Positions 1 through 7,413 of a DNA stretch of 28,621 nt are shown here, piece after piece. The stretch is from Ruminiclostridium sp. GTDB taxonomy: Bacteria; Bacillota_A; Clostridia; Oscillospirales; Oscillospiraceae. The stretch's first letter is position 1. Each line of letters opens with the position of its first letter. The translations under genes and the position numbers were made by a program. The notes under the pieces are model-generated. The model was not told the DNA's origin, did no database searches, and saw only the letters and a list, made by a program, of their open reading frames with translations. The DNA lies in the NCBI GenBank assembly GCA_017521345.1, contig JAFXCU010000067.1, positions 1 to 28,621 on the forward strand, given 5' to 3'.

Positions 1-4
1 ATTT

Positions 5-12
5 AAGGAGAG
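5..12 (+). promoter_or_regulatory. Ribosome binding site of hbd
   Basis: AAGGAGAG lies eight bases before the ATG at 21 and fixes the start of hbd. The promoter lies outside the window, so upstream operon partners cannot be judged. Confidence 0.75.
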
Positions 13-20
13 TTTACATC

Positions 21-872
21 ATGGAAGTTAAGATCGTTGGCGTTTACGGCGCAGGCAGCATGGGCAGAGGCATCGCACAGGTCGCTCTGGAAGGCGGCTA
101 CGACGTGGTCCTGTACAACCACAGAACCCCCACCCTGGAGAAGGGCGTTGCAGGCATCAAGAAGAACTTTGACAAGAAGATCGCCAAGGGCAAGATGACC
201 CAGGAGCAGGCTGACGCTCTGCTGGGCAAGCTGGTTGCTACCACCACCCTGGAAGATCTGGCAAACGTCGACATCGTCTTCGAGGCAATGGTCGAGAACA
301 TGGAGCTGAAGAAGGACGCTTTCGCTAAGCTGGCTCCCGTGATCAAGCCCGAAGCTATCTTCGTCTCCAACACTTCTTCCCTGTCCATCACCGAACTGGC
401 TGCTGCTTCCCTGCGTCCCGAGAAGTTCCTGGGCATGCACTTCTTCTCCCCCGTGCCCGCCATGAAGCTGGTCGAGATCATCCCCGCATACGACACCACC
501 GAGGACACCGTGGAGACCGGCAAGGCCTGCGCTAAGGGCTTCGGCAAGGAGTTCGTTACCGTTTCCGACGTGCCCATGTTCATCGCTAACCGCGTCATGT
601 GCCCCATGATGAACGAGGCTGCTATCCTGGCCGGCGAGAACGTCTGCTCCTACGAGGACATCGACAAGGCCTGCGAGCTGGGCTACAACCTGCCCATGGG
701 TCCCCTGAAGCTGGCTGACGCCATCGGCATCGACGTCATGATCAACGTCATGGAGTCCCTGTACCAGGAGACCGCAGACTCCAAGTATCGTCCCGCACAC
801 CTGTACAAGGTCCTGTACCGTGCAGGCCGTCTGGGCCGCAAGACCGGCAAGGGCTTCTACGATTACAACTAA
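21..872 (+). CDS. hbd: 3-hydroxybutyryl-CoA dehydrogenase
   Basis: NAD(P)-dependent cytoplasmic enzyme that interconverts acetoacetyl-CoA and 3-hydroxybutyryl-CoA in the clostridial butyrate/butanol route. At 283 residues it has the usual length for the family. The Rossmann motif GAGSMGRGIA is at about residues 10-19, the SNTSSLSIT segment holds the conserved active-site Ser, GMHFFSPVPAMKLVEI holds the catalytic His and the Glu of the dyad, and the C-terminus GRLGRKTGKGFYDYN is typical. No frameshift is seen. In butyrate producers hbd usually sits with thl, crt, bcd and etfAB; those could lie upstream of the window, but downstream the transcript ends at a strong terminator. The codons look like those of a highly expressed gene (many GCT, GCA and CGT), unlike the CGG-rich genes that follow. 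Confidence 0.95.
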   Translation: MEVKIVGVYGAGSMGRGIAQVALEGGYDVVLYNHRTPTLEKGVAGIKKNFDKKIAKGKMTQEQADALLGKLVATTTLEDLANVDIVFEAMVENMELKKDAFAKLAPVIKPEAIFVSNTSSLSITELAAASLRPEKFLGMHFFSPVPAMKLVEIIPAYDTTEDTVETGKACAKGFGKEFVTVSDVPMFIANRVMCPMMNEAAILAGENVCSYEDIDKACELGYNLPMGPLKLADAIGIDVMINVMESLYQETADSKYRPAHLYKVLYRAGRLGRKTGKGFYDYN

Positions 873-900
873 TTTGAGTCGGAACGGAATCCAAACGAAT

Positions 901-938
901 AAAAACCGCTGCAGTTTGAACTGCAGCGGTTTTTTTGT
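901..938. terminator. Bidirectional terminator between hbd and the glycyl radical activase
   Basis: A 14-bp stem (901-914 with 921-934) has a six-base loop and an A-run on one side with a T-run on the other, so it can stop transcription on both strands. It separates the convergent hbd (+) and activase (-) genes and ends a few bases from the activase stop codon. Confidence 0.9.
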
Positions 939-940
939 GT

Positions 941-1681
941 TCATCGATAGGACACCACCTGAAGGCCCATGGATCGGGCCATGGCCTCCCAGTGGGTCAT
1001 CTGCTCCCGGGTGGGGATCCCGAAGGCGGGATCGGGCATGGGCAGGCCCAGTTCCTTGTATTTTTCCTCTCCGAACCGGTGGTAAGGGAGGAGCTCCAGG
1101 GAGGCGGTGGGAGCCTTGTCCCGGATGAGGGCGAAGGCCTTTGCAAGTACGTCATCTGTGCCGTTTACCCCCAGGATCACCGGGATGCGCACCACCAGGG
1201 GGATGCCCAGCCCAGCGGTCTTTCCCATGTTTTCCAGGATGAGGCCGTTGTCCTGGCCGGTGAGCCGCCGGTGTTCCTCCGGGTCCGGGTGCTTGAGATC
1301 CAGGAAGATCAGGTCCATCTTTTCCAGGGTGGGCCGGAGTTGGTCAAAGTCGAACCAGCCGCAGGTCTCCAGGGCCAGGCTGTAGCCCTCGTCGTAAAGG
1401 GTATTGGTGAGCTCTGCCAGAAACTCCGGCTGGGCGGTGGCTTCCCCGCCGGTGAAGGTCACACCACCCCCGGAGAACCGGTAGAAGATGGCCTGACGGC
1501 GGACCTCCTGGAGAATTTCCTCGGTCTCGGCCCACCGGGTCATGGGATTCCGGAGGGTCTGCCCCTCGGGGTTGGCGCACCAAGCACACCGAAGGGGACA
1601 GCCTGCCAGGAAAATGTTGGTCCGGATTCCCTCCCCGTCGTTGACGGAGAAGTGCTGGACCTGCATGATATAGCCGCCCAT
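941..1681 (-). CDS. Glycyl radical enzyme activating protein (radical SAM)
   Basis: Radical SAM enzyme that uses a [4Fe-4S] cluster and S-adenosylmethionine to abstract a hydrogen from the C-terminal glycine of its partner enzyme. The cluster motif is Cys28-x3-Cys32-x2-Cys35 (GCPLRCAWC), followed by the GGGVTFTGGE segment that binds SAM in this family. It has 246 residues, the length of the simple PflA type. The sequence runs straight from the cluster motif into the barrel and lacks the extra ferredoxin-like Cys-rich insert found in many activases of dehydratase- or decarboxylase-type glycyl radical enzymes. Its ATG follows the stop codon of the preceding glycyl radical gene by one base, so the two are surely co-transcribed and probably translationally coupled. 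An alternative start at Met6 is possible because no strong ribosome binding site distinguishes the two. Confidence 0.93.
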   Translation of the reverse strand: MGGYIMQVQHFSVNDGEGIRTNIFLAGCPLRCAWCANPEGQTLRNPMTRWAETEEILQEVRRQAIFYRFSGGGVTFTGGEATAQPEFLAELTNTLYDEGYSLALETCGWFDFDQLRPTLEKMDLIFLDLKHPDPEEHRRLTGQDNGLILENMGKTAGLGIPLVVRIPVILGVNGTDDVLAKAFALIRDKAPTASLELLPYHRFGEEKYKELGLPMPDPAFGIPTREQMTHWEAMARSMGLQVVSYR

Positions 1682-1682
1682 C

Positions 1683-4049
1683 TTAATAGCTGTGCTCCGT
1701 CCGGGCGATGATGGCGTCCTGCATGGACTTGGACAGGTTCACGAACTGGGTGGAGTAGCCCGCCACCCGGACCAGCAGGTCCTTGTAGTTTTCGGGGTGG
1801 GCCTGGGCGTCCCGGAGGGTGTCCGAAGAAATGCAGTTGAACTGAACGTGGAAGGCCCCCAGGGAGAAGAGGGTCTGGACCATGGCCCCCAGGTTGGCCT
1901 GGCCCCGCTTGGTGGCCACCAGCTCGGGGTTCAGCCGGAGGTTCAGCAGGGTACCGCCGGAGTGGACCTCCTGGTTCAGCTTGGCGGTGGACCGCATGGC
2001 GGCCAGGGGGGTGGAGGTGTCGGTGCCCACAAAGGGAGACACGCCCTCGCTGGAGGGCTCGCCGTGCTTGCGGCCGTCGGGGGTGGCGCCCAGGACCCGG
2101 CCCATGGGGATGTAGTTGGAGATGCCCATGAAGGCGGTCAGGAAGGGAGAGCCGAAGATGTCCTTGTACTGGTGGATCTCCCGGTAGAAGTGGTTGGCGA
2201 TCTGGATGGCGATGTCATCCACATAGTCGTCGTCGTTGCCGTACTTGGGGCAGGCTTTGGCCTGCTGCTGCAGGTCCTCGTAGCCCTCCCAGTTGGCCCG
2301 GAGGGCCTGGACCAGGGTGCCCATGGTGCAGACCTTGTCCTCAAAGACCAGCTTCTTCACGGCGGCCAGGGAGTTGGCCACCACGGCCAGGCCGATGCCG
2401 GTGATGACCGGACCGATGTTATACTTGGCGCCCCCCTGGGACAGGTCCTTGCCGGACTCCATGCAGTGCTCGATGCAGGAGGACAGGAAGGGCCGGGGGA
2501 CCATCTCCTTGTGGAGACGCTGGGCCTCCACCGTGAGGATGATGGAGTGGCGGCAGAGGTTGTCGAACTGGCGGTAGAAGGCGGCCAGGACCTCGTCAAA
2601 GGTGGAAAACTCCGTCGCAGGCTTCTCCTCCAGGCCCATTTGCTCCCCGGTCATGAGGCTGACGCCCCCGTTTAAGGCGTACTCCAGGGCGGAGCCGAAG
2701 TTCATGTTCACAGCGGCGGTCCACTCGCCGGTCTTGCGGAAGTGGGGGACCACGCAGCCGCAGTTGTTCCAGTCCCGGGCATCTTCCGGCTCATAGCCTG
2801 CGTTGATGAGCATCTGGTAGCCCACGCTGTCGCTGTGGATGGCCGGGAAGCCCGTGCCGGTGGAGACCAGATGGGTCACCCCATCCAGGAACTCTCTGGG
2901 ACAGTCGGCGTGGACCCGGACGGACAGGCCGGGCTGGTGGGTCTTGACCTCTTCCGTGGCCTTCATGGCCATGAAGGTGACAGGGTTGGTGCCGTCCTTG
3001 CCGTCCCGCTTCTTGCCGCCCACGGTGAGGTTCTGGAACTGGTTGTACCCGGCGAAATAGTCGGCGGTGTTGGCGGAAATGGTCCACACCCATTCGGAGT
3101 ACTTCAGCCACAGGGCCTCAATGAGCTCCTGGGCAAAGTCCTGGGTGATGGCCCCCTTGGCCAGGTCGGCTTCGAAATAGGGGTCCATGTACTGGTCGAA
3201 GCGGCCGGGGTTCAGGGACAGGGGGTTCTCCGACAGGATGCCGCCCACCTGGACGAACCACAGGAACTGGATGGCCTCGTAGAAGCTCTCCGGGGGATGC
3301 TCCGGGACCCGGCGGCAGTTGGCGGCAATGACCCGCAGCTCCTCCGCCCGGACAGGGTCGGTCTCTGCGGCGGCCAGCTTCTCGGCCTGGTCGGCATAGC
3401 GGTTGGCGTAGCGGATGATGCCCTTGGAGGTCCAGATGATGGACTGGTAGAAGTCCTTTTTCTCCAGGTCTTCGGGGTTTACGGCATTCAGATTGGTGAT
3501 GTGTTCCTCGGCCTCCCGGATGATGCCCCCGAAGCCCTTCTTGAACAGCACGTCCTGGTAGTCCGGGGTGATCTCGCCCACGGCCTGGCGCCACTTGGAG
3601 TCGTTGTCCAGGATGCCCGTGTCCACGCCGATGCGGCGGGTGTCTTCCGGCAGACGGGCCAGGAAGGCCTCCTCCAGGGACTTGCCCTTCCAGTAGGGAA
3701 AGATCTCCTTCCGGACGAAGTCCCGCTGTTCGTCGGTCATAAGGTAGGGGTCCTGGGGCCGGGTGGCGAAGGTATCCATTTCCCGGTCCACCCACATCCA
3801 GGAGAACTCCGGGGTGAGGATGCCGCACTTGCGGAACTCGCCGATGGCGCCCACCACCAGCTCGCCGGGGAAGATGTGGACCTCCAGACGATCACAGCAG
3901 TCGTAAAAGGCTCGGGCCCGGCGGATGCACACGGGCAGGCCCTCGGTCTCTTTATGGGAGTCCGTCCAGATCTTGGCTCGCTGGCAGGAGATCTCCGGCT
4001 TGGCGTTTACGTAGTTCTGGCGGATCATTTCAATGCGGTCGGTCAGCAT
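1683..4049 (-). CDS. Glycyl radical enzyme of the pyruvate formate-lyase superfamily, substrate unknown
   Basis: A 788-residue oxygen-sensitive enzyme expected to use a stable glycyl radical and a catalytic thiyl radical. The glycyl radical loop is RVAGYSTQF with Gly764 near the C-terminus; the active-site Cys is Cys432 in NNCGCVVPH. GGAKYN, NPGRFDQYMDP and GTGFPAIHSD are conserved superfamily stretches. Length and motifs fit the dehydratase/decarboxylase (PFL2-like) branch rather than true pyruvate formate-lyase. Where choline lyase, diol dehydratase and hydroxyproline dehydratase have a Glu two residues after the Cys, this protein has Val434 (codon GTC), so a standard dehydration mechanism is doubtful. 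An arylacetate-type decarboxylase or an uncharacterised activity is possible. There is no small HpdC-like subunit gene and no microcompartment gene nearby. A clear ribosome binding site (AAGGGAG) precedes the ATG. Confidence 0.9.
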   Translation of the reverse strand: MLTDRIEMIRQNYVNAKPEISCQRAKIWTDSHKETEGLPVCIRRARAFYDCCDRLEVHIFPGELVVGAIGEFRKCGILTPEFSWMWVDREMDTFATRPQDPYLMTDEQRDFVRKEIFPYWKGKSLEEAFLARLPEDTRRIGVDTGILDNDSKWRQAVGEITPDYQDVLFKKGFGGIIREAEEHITNLNAVNPEDLEKKDFYQSIIWTSKGIIRYANRYADQAEKLAAAETDPVRAEELRVIAANCRRVPEHPPESFYEAIQFLWFVQVGGILSENPLSLNPGRFDQYMDPYFEADLAKGAITQDFAQELIEALWLKYSEWVWTISANTADYFAGYNQFQNLTVGGKKRDGKDGTNPVTFMAMKATEEVKTHQPGLSVRVHADCPREFLDGVTHLVSTGTGFPAIHSDSVGYQMLINAGYEPEDARDWNNCGCVVPHFRKTGEWTAAVNMNFGSALEYALNGGVSLMTGEQMGLEEKPATEFSTFDEVLAAFYRQFDNLCRHSIILTVEAQRLHKEMVPRPFLSSCIEHCMESGKDLSQGGAKYNIGPVITGIGLAVVANSLAAVKKLVFEDKVCTMGTLVQALRANWEGYEDLQQQAKACPKYGNDDDYVDDIAIQIANHFYREIHQYKDIFGSPFLTAFMGISNYIPMGRVLGATPDGRKHGEPSSEGVSPFVGTDTSTPLAAMRSTAKLNQEVHSGGTLLNLRLNPELVATKRGQANLGAMVQTLFSLGAFHVQFNCISSDTLRDAQAHPENYKDLLVRVAGYSTQFVNLSKSMQDAIIARTEHSY

Positions 4050-4087
4050 AGGGTCAGCTCCCTTCCATATAAAATATGTATGACTTT

Positions 4088-4116
4088 ATGATACGTCTTT
4101 CCAGTAAAAAAGGCAA
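4088..4116 (-). promoter_or_regulatory. Candidate promoter of the glycyl radical operon
   Basis: Read on the minus strand, TTGCCT (4116-4111) and TATCAT (4093-4088) are separated by 17 bases and lie about 40 bases before the start codon. The -35 box falls inside the stem of the terminator of the upstream MATE gene, so the two signals share DNA. The call rests on box match and spacing only. Confidence 0.45.
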
Positions 4117-4137
4117 GCCGACAGGCTTGCCTTTTTG
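4106..4137 (-). terminator. Terminator of the MATE/DUF4317 operon
   Basis: The stem GGCAAGCC/GGCTTGCC (4112-4119 with 4124-4131), with a GACA loop, is followed on the minus strand by TTTTTT. It starts just after the MATE stop codon and isolates this operon from the downstream glycyl radical operon on the same strand. Confidence 0.88.
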
Positions 4138-4138
4138 C

Positions 4139-5479
4139 TCAGTAATGATATTTTTTTCGGAACACCCACATGAGGCTCAGAGCCAGGGTGGCGGCTACCA
4201 GCTCGGCGGCGGCCGTGGAGATCCAGATGCCGTCCATGCCGAACACCAACGGCAGCAGGAGGACGAAGCCCGCCTCAAAGACCAGGGACCGGAGGAAGGC
4301 GATGAGGGCGGAGATGAGGCCGTTGTTCAGGGCGGTAAAGAAGCCCGAGCCGAAAATGGCAAAGCCTGCAAAGAGGAAGACGAAGGAGAAGATCTTAAAT
4401 GCGTGGAGGGTCAGAGCCATGAGCTCCGGGTCATACCCCACGAAGAGCACGGCCAGAGGCTTGGCCAGAAGGAACTCCGCCAGCAGGAACATGACCACGG
4501 CGCACAGGCCGATGATCCGGAAACTCTGTTTCCGCAGGCCCTTCAGTTCGTCGTGGTTGGAGGCCCCGTAGTGGAAGCCGATGATGGGGGCCACACCCAC
4601 GGTGTAGCCAATGAAGACCGCCAGGAAGATCATGCACACATACATGAGGACGCCGTAGGCGGCCACGCCGTTCTCCCCGGCGTACTTCATGAGCTGGATG
4701 TTATAGAGCATGCTCACCAGGGACATGGCGATGTTGGTCATGAGCTCGGAAGAGCCGTTGACGCAGGCCTTCCCCAGGGCACGGCCGTCCCATTTGGTCC
4801 TGCCCAGCCGGAGGGTGCTGGTGTTGGGCCGGGAGAAGTAAATGAGGGGGATGACTCCGCCCACCACCTGGCTCAGGGCGGTGGCGGCGGCGGCACCCAC
4901 CAGACCGAACTGGAAAACGGCCACCAGCAGGGCATCCAGGACCATGTTGGTGACACCGGCGGCGATGGTCACCGCCAGGCCCAGCTGGGGCTTTTCCGCC
5001 GTGACGAAGAAGGACTGGAAGGCGTACTGGAGCATATAGGCCGGGACGGCCAGAAGGATGATCCGCCCGTAGGTGACACACCCTTCCAGCATCTCCCCCT
5101 CAGCCCCCAGGGCGGCGGCGATGGCGGGGAGGAAGGCAATGCCCAGGGCGGCAATGACCAAACCGGAGCCGATGGCCACGTAGATGAGAAGGGAGAAGAT
5201 CTCCCGGGCTTTTTTCCGGTCCCCCATGCCCATGGTCATGGCCACCAATGCCGAGCCGCAGGTGCCGAACATGAAGCCCAGGCAGCCCAGGATCATCAGG
5301 ACGGGATAGATGAAGTTCACGGCGGCGAAGGGGGTCTTGCCCACGAAGTTGGACACGAAGAAGCCGTCCACCACGCCGTAGATGGAGGTGAAGATCATCA
5401 TGGCGATGGAGGGGAGGGTGAACCGGACCAGCCGCCCGTAGGTGAAGTGGTCGGAGAGCTGGATGGGCTGTTTGGCCAT
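4139..5479 (-). CDS. MATE family efflux transporter (first of three)
   Basis: A 446-residue polytopic inner-membrane protein of the multidrug and toxic compound extrusion family, which exports organic cations or other small molecules using Na+ or H+ gradients. The N-terminus YGRLVRFTLPSIAMMIF followed by YGVVDGFFVSNFVG is the typical first-helix pattern, and the length fits a 12-helix MATE. The internal two-fold repeat is visible as a second VGVAPIIGFHYGA-type segment in the second half. It lies eight bases downstream of the DUF4317 gene on the same strand with its own AAGGAG site, so the two form an operon. No local regulator is present, and the substrate cannot be predicted. Confidence 0.92.
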   Translation of the reverse strand: MAKQPIQLSDHFTYGRLVRFTLPSIAMMIFTSIYGVVDGFFVSNFVGKTPFAAVNFIYPVLMILGCLGFMFGTCGSALVAMTMGMGDRKKAREIFSLLIYVAIGSGLVIAALGIAFLPAIAAALGAEGEMLEGCVTYGRIILLAVPAYMLQYAFQSFFVTAEKPQLGLAVTIAAGVTNMVLDALLVAVFQFGLVGAAAATALSQVVGGVIPLIYFSRPNTSTLRLGRTKWDGRALGKACVNGSSELMTNIAMSLVSMLYNIQLMKYAGENGVAAYGVLMYVCMIFLAVFIGYTVGVAPIIGFHYGASNHDELKGLRKQSFRIIGLCAVVMFLLAEFLLAKPLAVLFVGYDPELMALTLHAFKIFSFVFLFAGFAIFGSGFFTALNNGLISALIAFLRSLVFEAGFVLLLPLVFGMDGIWISTAAAELVAATLALSLMWVFRKKYHY

Positions 5480-5487
5480 GGGTCAGC

Positions 5488-6636
5488 TTACTCCTTTCCT
5501 TCGGCAAACTGGACGGGGATGCCGTTGACCTCCACCCCGTCGTCGGCGGGGATGAGGATGTACTTGCGGCCCCCGATGACCCGGGTCTCCACCAGGTAGC
5601 TGGCCTCCGGGTCCACGGAGATCTTCACCTGGGGGGTCTCGATGGTGAACTTTTTGCTGTCGATGAGGTTGGTGGGTTTCAGGGGAGCGTCGGGGCCGAA
5701 CTCCTGGGCGCACTTGCGCTGGAAGGCCTGGACCCGCTCTCCGGGTACGCCGCCCCCCTTCAGGATGGTCCCCAGGTCGGATGCCGAGAGCTCCAGGGGG
5801 TTGGGGTCTTTGCTCTCCTTGTGGTCCAGGATGACCTCCCGGATCTGCTCGTGGACCTGCTGGAGGACGTCGAAACTGCAGTCCTCATCCAGGGCGTCGG
5901 ACAGGACCGAGTGGAAGGTCTCCTTCTGCTGGCCGGCAGACATGGGGGGCTCGGTGGCAAAGACCGTGTCGATGAAGGTCTGGTGGAGCTCGTTGGGGTC
6001 CTTGGCGTAGTAGAGGGCGGTGTAGATGTGGGCTGCCCGGTCGTCAAAGGCGGGGAAGAGGAAGCCCAGGGCGGGGGGAGAGACGATGTGGCTGATGCCG
6101 CTGCTGTGGAACTGGTTCTCCCCGGGGAAGTAGGCCAGCTCGGGCTTGCCGTCCTTCACGGGGCAGACAGAGCAGAGGATGTAGGAGTAGACCGTGTCCG
6201 AGGCGTCTGTCTGGGTCACGTCGTCCTTGCCCTTGTAGGGCACGTCGTAGGCATCGTAGGCCAGGAGGATGAGGTAGTTGGTGTCCTCCATGGTGACGGC
6301 GGAGATGACTTTTTGGAAGAAGGCCTCCCGGAGGGCAGGGTCGTTGAGACCGGAATTACGCAGGTCGGCCAGGAGCTTGTGCTCCTCCCCCTTCATCACC
6401 TGCTGGGTGGAGAAGGTGATGTCGATGAGGTTCTTTCCCAGGCCTCCGGAGAGGACTTTTTTCAAAAGGGACAGGTATTTTTCATTTTCAAACTCACTGA
6501 GCAGGCCCAGAGAGGTGTCGATGCGGGAGATGATCTCCTTGCTGCTGTTGTTGACGAAGCAGCCGTATAGTTTGCTGATGCCGCACTTGTTGGGGGCGAT
6601 GCGGCGTCGGATTTCGTTGAGTTCTTTCTGATTCAT
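5488..6636 (-). CDS. DUF4317 domain-containing protein
   Basis: A 382-residue soluble protein whose sequence matches the DUF4317 family known to me from Firmicutes: the N-terminus MNQKELNEIRRRIAPNKCGI then KLYGCFVN, the central NYLILLAYDAYDVPYKGKDD segment, a YSYILCSVCPV stretch, LGFLFPAFDDRAAHIYTALYY, and a C-terminus rich in beta residues ending in DDGVEVNGIPVQF. No enzymatic motif, membrane segment or signal peptide is visible, and the family has no established role. It is the first gene of the operon with the MATE transporter; that link may be chance. The start is supported by GGAGG five bases before the ATG. Confidence 0.88.
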   Translation of the reverse strand: MNQKELNEIRRRIAPNKCGISKLYGCFVNNSSKEIISRIDTSLGLLSEFENEKYLSLLKKVLSGGLGKNLIDITFSTQQVMKGEEHKLLADLRNSGLNDPALREAFFQKVISAVTMEDTNYLILLAYDAYDVPYKGKDDVTQTDASDTVYSYILCSVCPVKDGKPELAYFPGENQFHSSGISHIVSPPALGFLFPAFDDRAAHIYTALYYAKDPNELHQTFIDTVFATEPPMSAGQQKETFHSVLSDALDEDCSFDVLQQVHEQIREVILDHKESKDPNPLELSASDLGTILKGGGVPGERVQAFQRKCAQEFGPDAPLKPTNLIDSKKFTIETPQVKISVDPEASYLVETRVIGGRKYILIPADDGVEVNGIPVQFAEGKE

Positions 6637-6678
6637 GGGGACCTCCGGGGAAGTTGTGTTGTCAGTGGTGCAGACACA

Positions 6679-6759
6679 ATGTAGGGGCGGCTATTAGCCG
6701 CCCGTTGGCCTTGCGAGAATCCTCTGCGTGGGTCGGGCGGATGCTATCCGCCCCTACAT
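6679..6759. repeat. Double-hairpin dispersed repeat, copy 1
   Basis: Perfect 12-bp inverted ends ATGTAGGGGCGG (6679-6690) and its complement (6748-6759) flank about 57 bases. Each end is also a local hairpin (GGGCGGC-TATTA-GCCGCCC and GGGCGGAT-GCT-ATCCGCCC). A second copy with the same architecture but a different centre lies at 11888-11971. It carries no coding sequence and fills most of the 6637-6873 gap. Confidence 0.8.
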
Positions 6760-6859
6760 AGGGAGGGACAGCGTGTTGATAGAGTATACCACATAATTTC
6801 TCAAATTCCAATGCGTGGGTTTTTCCCAGGTCCCGTGTATGGTAGTATAGAGACAAAGA

Positions 6860-6866
6860 AAGGAGG
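6860..6866 (+). promoter_or_regulatory. Ribosome binding site of the sigma factor gene
   Basis: AAGGAGG ends seven bases before the ATG at 6874 and selects that start over the upstream in-frame ATG at 6811, which has no such site. Confidence 0.8.
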
Positions 6867-6873
6867 CGATGGT

Positions 6874-7413
6874 ATGAAGGAACAGGACCTGGTCCGGCGA
6901 TTACAGGACCGGGATGAGACTGCCATGGAGGAGTTCCTCCGGCGGTTCACTCCCCTCATGGGCTATATCATTGCCCCCATTCTGCCCGGCGCCCACGACC
7001 GGGAGGAGTGCATCTCCGAGACCGCCATGGCGGTATGGGAGAAGGTGGGCTCCTACGACCCGGCCAAGGGTTCCTGGACCACCTGGCTCACGGCGGTGAC
7101 CCGGAACCAGGCTTTGAACCGGGCCAGAAAGCTCCGCCGGGAGGACAGCGCGGAGCTCACCCCGGACATTCCCTCTCCAGAACCCACCCCCGAGGAGCGG
7201 GTCATCCAACAGGAGCGGCAGGCCGCCCTGGTGGAGGCCCTGCAATACCTGGGAGACCGGGAGCGGATGCTCTTCTATCGAAAATACTACTACCGCCAGC
7301 CCACCGCCCAGATCGCCGCCGAGCTGGGCATGACCCAGCGGGCGGTGGAAGGGAGACTGTATCGGATCAAGCAAAAGCTGCGGAAACGGTTGGGAGGTGA
7401 CGGGGATGCGTAA
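6874..7413 (+). CDS. ECF-like sigma-70 family RNA polymerase sigma factor
   Basis: A 179-residue alternative sigma factor with the two-domain layout of the ECF group. Sigma region 2 lies at roughly residues 12-85 (EEFLRRFTPLMGYII, ECISETAMAVWEKVGSYDPAKGSW, TRNQALNRARKLRRE), and region 4 at about 118-172 (QALEYL-like ALQYLGDRERMLFYRKYYY, then the helix-turn-helix TAQIAAELGMTQRAVEGRLYRIKQKL). It would redirect RNA polymerase to a small regulon that may include its own operon. The downstream membrane protein begins inside its last codons (8-base overlap), an arrangement typical of a sigma factor and its membrane regulator. The signal sensed is unknown. Confidence 0.92.
   Translation: MKEQDLVRRLQDRDETAMEEFLRRFTPLMGYIIAPILPGAHDREECISETAMAVWEKVGSYDPAKGSWTTWLTAVTRNQALNRARKLRREDSAELTPDIPSPEPTPEERVIQQERQAALVEALQYLGDRERMLFYRKYYYRQPTAQIAAELGMTQRAVEGRLYRIKQKLRKRLGGDGDA

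Noticed and set aside
3..944. Gene antisense to hbd
   Set aside because: hbd is certain on the plus strand, and the antisense product has the same low-complexity composition as other shadow frames.
1683..4049. Pyruvate formate-lyase proper (pflB) as the name of the glycyl radical enzyme
   Set aside because: True PflB has two adjacent active-site cysteines in a different context; here the motif is GCVVP with Cys430 and Cys432 separated by Gly, and the conserved stretches match the dehydratase/decarboxylase branch.
6679..6759. Insertion sequence remnant with transposase
   Set aside because: No coding sequence or transposase fragment lies between the inverted ends; it is only about 80 bases.
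6662..6856. Small minus-strand gene upstream of the sigma factor
   Set aside because: It is a reading of the double-hairpin repeat and lacks a ribosome binding site.
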